Shown in pieces: positions 59,058 through 64,000 of a stretch of 64,000 bases of DNA (the first letter of the stretch is position 1; each line of letters starts with the position of its first letter). The stretch covers positions 124,001 to 188,000 of the forward strand of contig DAIDEE010000007.1 of NCBI GenBank assembly GCA_027308685.1, written 5' to 3'. Origin of the DNA: Acidocella sp. GTDB lineage: Bacteria; Pseudomonadota; Alphaproteobacteria; Acetobacterales; Acetobacteraceae. The position numbers and the translations under genes are program-made. Under the pieces are notes generated by a model. That model made no database searches. It was not told where the DNA came from and saw only the letters and a program-made list of their open reading frames with translations.

Positions 59058-59732
59058 ATGGAACTGATTCTCTTAGGCCCTCCAGGCGCCGGTAAAGGCA
59101 CCCAATCCAAGCTTCTGGAGACCCGCTATGGGGTTGCCCAGATTTCGACGGGAGATATGCTGCGGGCAGAGGTGAAGGCTGGCTCGCCGATTGGGCTTGA
59201 GGCCAAGGGGATTATGGCGGCAGGCGCTTTGGTGTCGGATGATCTGATCATCCGGATGATCGCGGAACGTATTAGCCGGCCAGATTGTGCTAACGGCTTT
59301 ATTTTGGATGGCTTCCCCCGCACTGTGCCGCAGGCTGAGGCGCTGGATAAGTTGCTGCATGACACCAAGGTTGACCTCGACGCAGTGATCGAACTGAAGG
59401 TCGATGAAGCAATGCTGGTGGAACGTATCAGTGGCCGCTTTACCTGCGCAAAATGCGGGGCAGGGTATCACGATAAATTCAAGCAGCCGCATGTCGCGGG
59501 CGTCTGCGATAAATGCGGCTCGACAGAATTCTCCCGCCGCCCGGATGACAAAGCGGAGACCGTGCACGCCCGGATGGAGGCTTATAACGCCGATACCGTG
59601 CCGATTCTGCCGTATTACCGTGCCAAGAACCGTTTGTTCACAGTCGATGGTATGGCCGATATGGACGAGGTTGAGCGCCAGATAGAAGCGGTTTTGCGTA
59701 AAGTCGGTGTCCCCGAGCCCGCGCCGGCCTAG
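59058..59732 (+). CDS. adk: Adenylate kinase with Cys-rich (Zn-type) LID
   Basis: [73 protein letters not shown]. Confidence 0.97.
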   Translation: MELILLGPPGAGKGTQSKLLETRYGVAQISTGDMLRAEVKAGSPIGLEAKGIMAAGALVSDDLIIRMIAERISRPDCANGFILDGFPRTVPQAEALDKLLHDTKVDLDAVIELKVDEAMLVERISGRFTCAKCGAGYHDKFKQPHVAGVCDKCGSTEFSRRPDDKAETVHARMEAYNADTVPILPYYRAKNRLFTVDGMADMDEVERQIEAVLRKVGVPEPAPA

Positions 59733-59743
59733 AGCCTGACCAT

Positions 59744-59774
59744 TTGGGGTGGACTGTTTTGCAGTCCACCCCAA
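59744..59774. terminator. 13-bp perfect hairpin after adk, probable transcription end or processing site
   Basis: TTGGGGTGGACTG-ttttg-CAGTCCACCCCAA; weak T content downstream. Confidence 0.65.
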
Positions 59775-59913
59775 GACTTAAATCATTATCTTATCAATAA
59801 CTTAGAAGGCAATTCCCGGTTTAGGCTGACGCCAAATGCGTTAATCTAAAACGACTGCACCCTAATAAATTTTTGTGAACACACGTTGATCACGAAAAAT
59901 TGATCAGGTTTGA

Positions 59914-59941
59914 TTGACTCTGTTTCGGGCATCGCTATAAC
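59914..59941 (+). promoter_or_regulatory. Sigma70-type promoter candidate for rpsM-rpsK-rpoA-rplQ
   Basis: TTGACT-16 nt-TATAAC, about 90 nt upstream of the rpsM GTG start. Confidence 0.6.
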
Positions 59942-60032
59942 GCCCATCTCTGCGGCGCTCCACATCGGGGCGCCGCAACTTGCTTTTCTACCCCCATTCC
60001 GCCGCGAGGCGAGACCATCAGGAGAGACCACC

Positions 60033-60410
60033 GTGGCGCGTATTGCCGGCGTAAACATTCCTACGAATAAGCGTGTTCTGATCAGCCTTCGCTATATATA
60101 CGGCATTGGCCCGGTGAAAGCCCGTGACATCTGCACGGCGCTCAGCATCCCTGAGGACCGTCGCGTCAACCAGCTTTCCGACGATGAAGTGCTAAAAATT
60201 CGCGAGTTGATCGACCGGGACTACCGCGTTGAGGGCGACCTCCGCCGCGAGACCGCGATGAATATCAAGCGCCTGATGGATTTGGGCTGCTATCGCGGCT
60301 TACGCCACCGTAAGGGCCTGCCGGTCCGTGGCCAGCGTACCCACACCAATGCCCGCACCCGTAAGGGTAAGGCCGTGGCGATTGCCGGTAAGAAGAAAGT
60401 TACCAAGTAA
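60033..60410 (+). CDS. rpsM: 30S ribosomal protein S13 (GTG start)
   Basis: (M)[33 protein letters not shown]; ggagag SD; track start 59910 is too long. Confidence 0.97.
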   Translation: MARIAGVNIPTNKRVLISLRYIYGIGPVKARDICTALSIPEDRRVNQLSDDEVLKIRELIDRDYRVEGDLRRETAMNIKRLMDLGCYRGLRHRKGLPVRGQRTHTNARTRKGKAVAIAGKKKVTK

Positions 60411-60446
60411 TTTTTCGCTATTTTCTAGAACTTCAGGATTAAAGAC

Positions 60447-60836
60447 ATGGCGAAACCCGCCTCACGCCCCCGTAAAAAAGAACGCAAGAACATCATATCT
60501 GGTGTTGCCCATGTTCTCGCTAGTTTCAACAACACCATGGTGAACATCACCGACGCCCAGGGTAACACCATTGCGTGGTCTTCGGCTGGCAGCCAGGGTT
60601 TCAAAGGCAGCCGTAAATCCACCCCGTATGCTGCCCAGGTTGCAGCCGAGGATGCCGGCAAGAAGGCTCGTGAGCACGGCATGGAAATGCTAGAAATTGA
60701 AGTGAGCGGCCCGGGTTCGGGACGCGAGAGCGCTTTGCGCGCTTTGCAGACTGTTGGCTTCCAAATCTCCGCGATCCGCGATTTAACGCCGATCCCGCAC
60801 AATGGTTGCCGCCCGCGCAAGCGTCGCCGCGTTTAA
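60447..60836 (+). CDS. rpsK: 30S ribosomal protein S11
   Basis: [52 protein letters not shown]. Confidence 0.98.
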   Translation: MAKPASRPRKKERKNIISGVAHVLASFNNTMVNITDAQGNTIAWSSAGSQGFKGSRKSTPYAAQVAAEDAGKKAREHGMEMLEIEVSGPGSGRESALRALQTVGFQISAIRDLTPIPHNGCRPRKRRRV

Positions 60837-60924
60837 GGCTAGGGTCTGGGGCTGCTGGCAGCCTGTGGAACAATCGTTTGGTTAAGGTTGGGGTGGTTAT
60901 TTTATTGCCCAGCCGGAGGGTTAA

Positions 60925-61962
60925 ATGTTGAAAGAATCTAATTTGTCGCTGCAACGCAACTGGCAAATGTTGATCAAGCCGGAACAGCTTGATGTTGAAT
61001 TCGGAAGCGACCCGGCACGAGTCGCGACCATCATCGCGGAACCGCTGGAGCGTGGCTTTGGCATGACGCTTGGCAATTCGCTGCGCCGTATTCTGCTGTC
61101 GTCCCTTCAAGGCGCTGCTGTGACCGCCGTGCGAATCGACGGCGTGCTTCACGAGTTCTCCACTCTGGCCGGTGTGCGTGAAGACGTCACCGACATCGTG
61201 CTGAACATTAAGCAGCTTGCCGTTCGTATGCATGGCGAGGGCCCAAAGCGCATGGTGCTGACCGCGACTGGTCCTGGCGAGGTTAAGGCCGGTGCGATCC
61301 AAGCGGGTCATGACATCGAAATCATGAATCCTGACCTGGTGCTGTGTACGCTTGATGACGGCGCGACGCTGGGCATGGAATTTACCGTCGGTTCCGGCCG
61401 TGGTTATGAGCCTGCCGCTAATAATCGCCCCGAAGATGCGCCGATTGGACTGATCCCGGTTGATGCCATCTACTCGCCGGTTCGCCGCGTGTCTTACCGG
61501 GTTGAACAGACCCGCGTTGGTCAGGTGACCGACTATGACAAGTTGATTTTGCAGGTGGAAACCAACGGCGCCATTGCTCCGGAAGATTCCGTGGCGCTTG
61601 CCGCCCGTATCTTGCAGGACCAACTCGGCATGTTCGTGAATTTTGAGGAACCGCAGCGCCTGCGCGCCGAGGAACCCCGTATCGAGCTGCCGTTTAATGC
61701 CAACCTGCTTCGTAAGGTCGATGAACTCGAACTTTCGGTTCGTAGTGCCAACTGCCTGAAGAACGACAATATCGTTTATATCGGTGATCTCGTTCAGAAG
61801 TCTGAGCAGGAAATGCTGCGTACTCCGAATTTCGGACGCAAGTCGCTGAACGAAATCAAGGAAGTGCTTACCGTCATGGGTCTGTCCCTTGGCATGGCTG
61901 TGACCGATTGGCCGCCCGAGAATATCGAGGAATTGGCCAAACGTTCAGATCAACCCTTTTAG
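60925..61962 (+). CDS. rpoA: DNA-directed RNA polymerase subunit alpha
   Basis: [58 protein letters not shown]; alpha-[25 protein letters not shown]. Confidence 0.99.
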   Translation: MLKESNLSLQRNWQMLIKPEQLDVEFGSDPARVATIIAEPLERGFGMTLGNSLRRILLSSLQGAAVTAVRIDGVLHEFSTLAGVREDVTDIVLNIKQLAVRMHGEGPKRMVLTATGPGEVKAGAIQAGHDIEIMNPDLVLCTLDDGATLGMEFTVGSGRGYEPAANNRPEDAPIGLIPVDAIYSPVRRVSYRVEQTRVGQVTDYDKLILQVETNGAIAPEDSVALAARILQDQLGMFVNFEEPQRLRAEEPRIELPFNANLLRKVDELELSVRSANCLKNDNIVYIGDLVQKSEQEMLRTPNFGRKSLNEIKEVLTVMGLSLGMAVTDWPPENIEELAKRSDQPF

Positions 61963-61986
61963 TAGCGTCGTCAGGAATATTTAGAA

Positions 61987-62412
61987 ATGCGTCACGGTCT
62001 CAGCGGACGGAAACTCAGCGTTACCTCGTCCCATCGCGCCGCCATGTTTCGTAACATGGCCGTCGCTCTTATTAAGCACGAGCAGATCACCACCACCTTG
62101 CCGAAGGCGAAAGAACTTCGTCCGGTTGCCGAAAAATTGGTAACCCTCGCTAAACGGGGCGATTTGCATGCCAAGCGTCAGGCTTTCAACCAGCTACGCG
62201 ACGAGACGATCGTCACGAAGTTGTTTGCGACCCTGGCTGACCGTTATAAAACCCGCGCCGGTGGCTATACCCGCGTGTTGAAGGCCGGTATGCGTTTTGG
62301 CGATGCTGCCGACATGGCGATTATTGAGTTCGTTGACCGTGATGTTTCAGCCAAGGGCCTTGATAGCGGTCCGGTTGCTGAAAAGGTCGAAGACGACGAT
62401 TCCGAAGATTAA
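61987..62412 (+). CDS. rplQ: 50S ribosomal protein L17
   Basis: [64 protein letters not shown]. Confidence 0.98.
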   Translation: MRHGLSGRKLSVTSSHRAAMFRNMAVALIKHEQITTTLPKAKELRPVAEKLVTLAKRGDLHAKRQAFNQLRDETIVTKLFATLADRYKTRAGGYTRVLKAGMRFGDAADMAIIEFVDRDVSAKGLDSGPVAEKVEDDDSED

Positions 62413-62437
62413 GGTTTATCTTCAGGTTAAATAAAAC

Positions 62438-62463
62438 AGCAGGCTTCGGCCTGCTTTTTTATT
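62438..62463 (+). terminator. Rho-independent terminator after rplQ
   Basis: AGCAGGC-ttcg-GCCTGCT-tttttat stem-loop. Confidence 0.92.
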
Positions 62464-62490
62464 TGAGGTAGCACCTGCTACACTGGGTCT

Positions 62491-63378
62491 ATGCTCGGTA
62501 AACTTGAATATCTCATCGCTCTGGCCCGTGAGAAAAACTTTGGCCGCGCCGCCGAAGCCTGCGGCGTTACCCAGCCCAGTTTCTCAGCCGGCATTCGTGC
62601 CCTGGAAGACCTGATGGGCATGCCGCTGGTCAATCGCTCTTCGCGCTTCCAAGGGTTCACCCCCGAAGGTGAGGCTATGCTGGAGTGGGCGCGGCGGATC
62701 ACCGGTGACGTGTATGCGATGCGTGATGATGTCACCAGGCTCAAACGGGGCTTAAGCGGGTTGTTGCGGATTGCAGCGGTGCCAACCGCCCTGGCTGTGG
62801 TGGCTGAACTTACCACGCCGTATCGGGCGCAGCACCCGAATGTGAGGTTCTCGGTTTTATCCTGTACATCATCAGAGGTTCTGGAGCGCCTGCACAATCT
62901 CGAGATCGACGCAGGCCTGACGTATCTAGACAATGAGCCGGTGGGAAAGACGCGGGTTATCCCGCTGTACGAGGAACGCTACCGGTTACTCACCTCGGCC
63001 ACCGCGCCCTTGGGCGACCGCGAGAGTGTTACCTGGGCCGAAGTCGGCAAAATTCCGCTTTGTCTGCTTACCCCCGATATGCAGAACCGCCGGATTATCG
63101 ATCGGTTGTTGCGTAACGCCGGGGTGGTGGCCGAGCCGACATTAGAGTCTAATTCTATCGTTGTGCTGGTCAGCCACGTCCAAACCGGCCGCTGGGCCAG
63201 TGTGATGCCGGAAAAACTGGCGGAAATTTTTGGTCTGACAACCCGTTTAAGGGCGATTCCCATCATCAATCCGCAAGAAGTACATCGGGTTGGGTTGGTG
63301 GTAGCCGACCGCGATCCGCTCTCGCCCCTGACTGAAGCGCTTATTATTTTGGCAACGCGCTTGCAACAATTAAGCTAA
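62491..63378 (+). CDS. LysR family transcriptional regulator
   Basis: N-terminal HTH LEYLIALAREKNFGRAAEACGVTQPSFSAGIRALEDLMGMPLVNRSSRFQGFTPEGEAML. Confidence 0.94.
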   Translation: MLGKLEYLIALAREKNFGRAAEACGVTQPSFSAGIRALEDLMGMPLVNRSSRFQGFTPEGEAMLEWARRITGDVYAMRDDVTRLKRGLSGLLRIAAVPTALAVVAELTTPYRAQHPNVRFSVLSCTSSEVLERLHNLEIDAGLTYLDNEPVGKTRVIPLYEERYRLLTSATAPLGDRESVTWAEVGKIPLCLLTPDMQNRRIIDRLLRNAGVVAEPTLESNSIVVLVSHVQTGRWASVMPEKLAEIFGLTTRLRAIPIINPQEVHRVGLVVADRDPLSPLTEALIILATRLQQLS

Positions 63379-63530
63379 GATACACAAACTCGCTTTATTC
63401 TGCTCTGGTGTCGCATGGGGCGCACGGGGGGACGAGCGTATGATAGTTTTGTGCTATTGCAACACTGATATTCGATATTGTTTTTATCCGTGAAATAGTT
63501 GAAACGGCCTTCGAACATTAGGAAAAACTT

Positions 63531-63995
63531 GTGGATAGCAACTTCAAAACTGAATTGGTTGAAGCCATTATTCTTGCCCACCAGAATCTGGAAGGGCCGT
63601 TGTTACCTATTTTGCACAGCATTCAGGAAGAGTTTGGGCTCATCTCGGAAGATGCCATGCGACTGGTCGCCAGCAAGCTCAATATCACGCGTGCCGAGGT
63701 TTATGGCGTGGTGTCGTTTTACCATGATTACCGGCAGAAACCGGCAGGCCGCCATGTGCTTAAATTATGCCGGGCGGAGGCTTGCCAGTCGATGGGGAGC
63801 GAGGAAAACGCGGCGAGGCTGTTGGCGCGCCTGGGGCTGGATTGGGGCGAGACAACCCCGGACGGCAGGCTAACAGTAGAGCCGATTTATTGCCTGGGTC
63901 TATGCGCTTGTGCACCCAGTGCAATGCTCGACGGCGAAATTCACGCGCGCCTTGATGCCGCGGGCCTCGAAGCTTTGGCGTTGGAGGCTCTGTGA
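63531..63995 (+). CDS. fdsG: NuoE-like [2Fe-2S] subunit, probable gamma subunit of NAD-dependent formate dehydrogenase
   Basis: GPLLPILHSIQEEFGLISEDAMRLVASKLNITRAEVYGVVSFYHDYRQKPAGRHVLKLCRAEACQSMG...CLGLCACAPSAMLDGEIHARL: thioredoxin-like 2Fe-2S pattern. Confidence 0.85.
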   Translation: MDSNFKTELVEAIILAHQNLEGPLLPILHSIQEEFGLISEDAMRLVASKLNITRAEVYGVVSFYHDYRQKPAGRHVLKLCRAEACQSMGSEENAARLLARLGLDWGETTPDGRLTVEPIYCLGLCACAPSAMLDGEIHARLDAAGLEALALEAL

Positions 63996-64000
63996 TGCAT

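Noticed and set aside
60601-61623. 340-aa antisense ORF across rpsK-rpoA
   Set aside because: Shadow ORF spanning two sense genes; His/Gln/Arg-rich composition.

Overview
This 64 kb window is a gene-dense, mostly housekeeping segment of an alphaproteobacterial chromosome. The gene orders trpEGDC-moaC-moeA...lexA, tpiA-secG-pyrG-kdsA and Hsp20-DUF1150, plus the LexA box type, suggest an Acetobacteraceae-like genome; that placement is inference. Left part: def (cut by the window edge), sHSP/DUF1150, GST, a globin-coupled chemoreceptor, rnd/aspS, lepA, tRNA-Ser(GGA), cysK, a FUSC/DUF1656/HlyD efflux set, and kdsA-pyrG-secG-tpiA. Middle: a tandem cold-shock protein, a PLD lipoprotein, a DEAD-box helicase, IalB, lexA, a BioF-like enzyme, moeA-moaC-trpCDGE and a PpiD-like chaperone. 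Right part: rplKAJL-rpoBC, rpsLG-tuf, the S10/spc/alpha ribosomal clusters, secY, adk, rpoA, rplQ, then a LysR gene and the start of a probable NAD-dependent formate dehydrogenase (fds) operon. I found no CRISPR array, prophage, complete IS, rRNA operon, or convincing new multi-gene system. The points most worth checking are: fusA missing between rpsG and tuf; secE-nusG missing before rplK; a BioF-like gene between moeA and lexA; a 13-bp perfect hairpin between rplL and rpoB; a probable L10 leader; and several short ORFs not in the supplied track.
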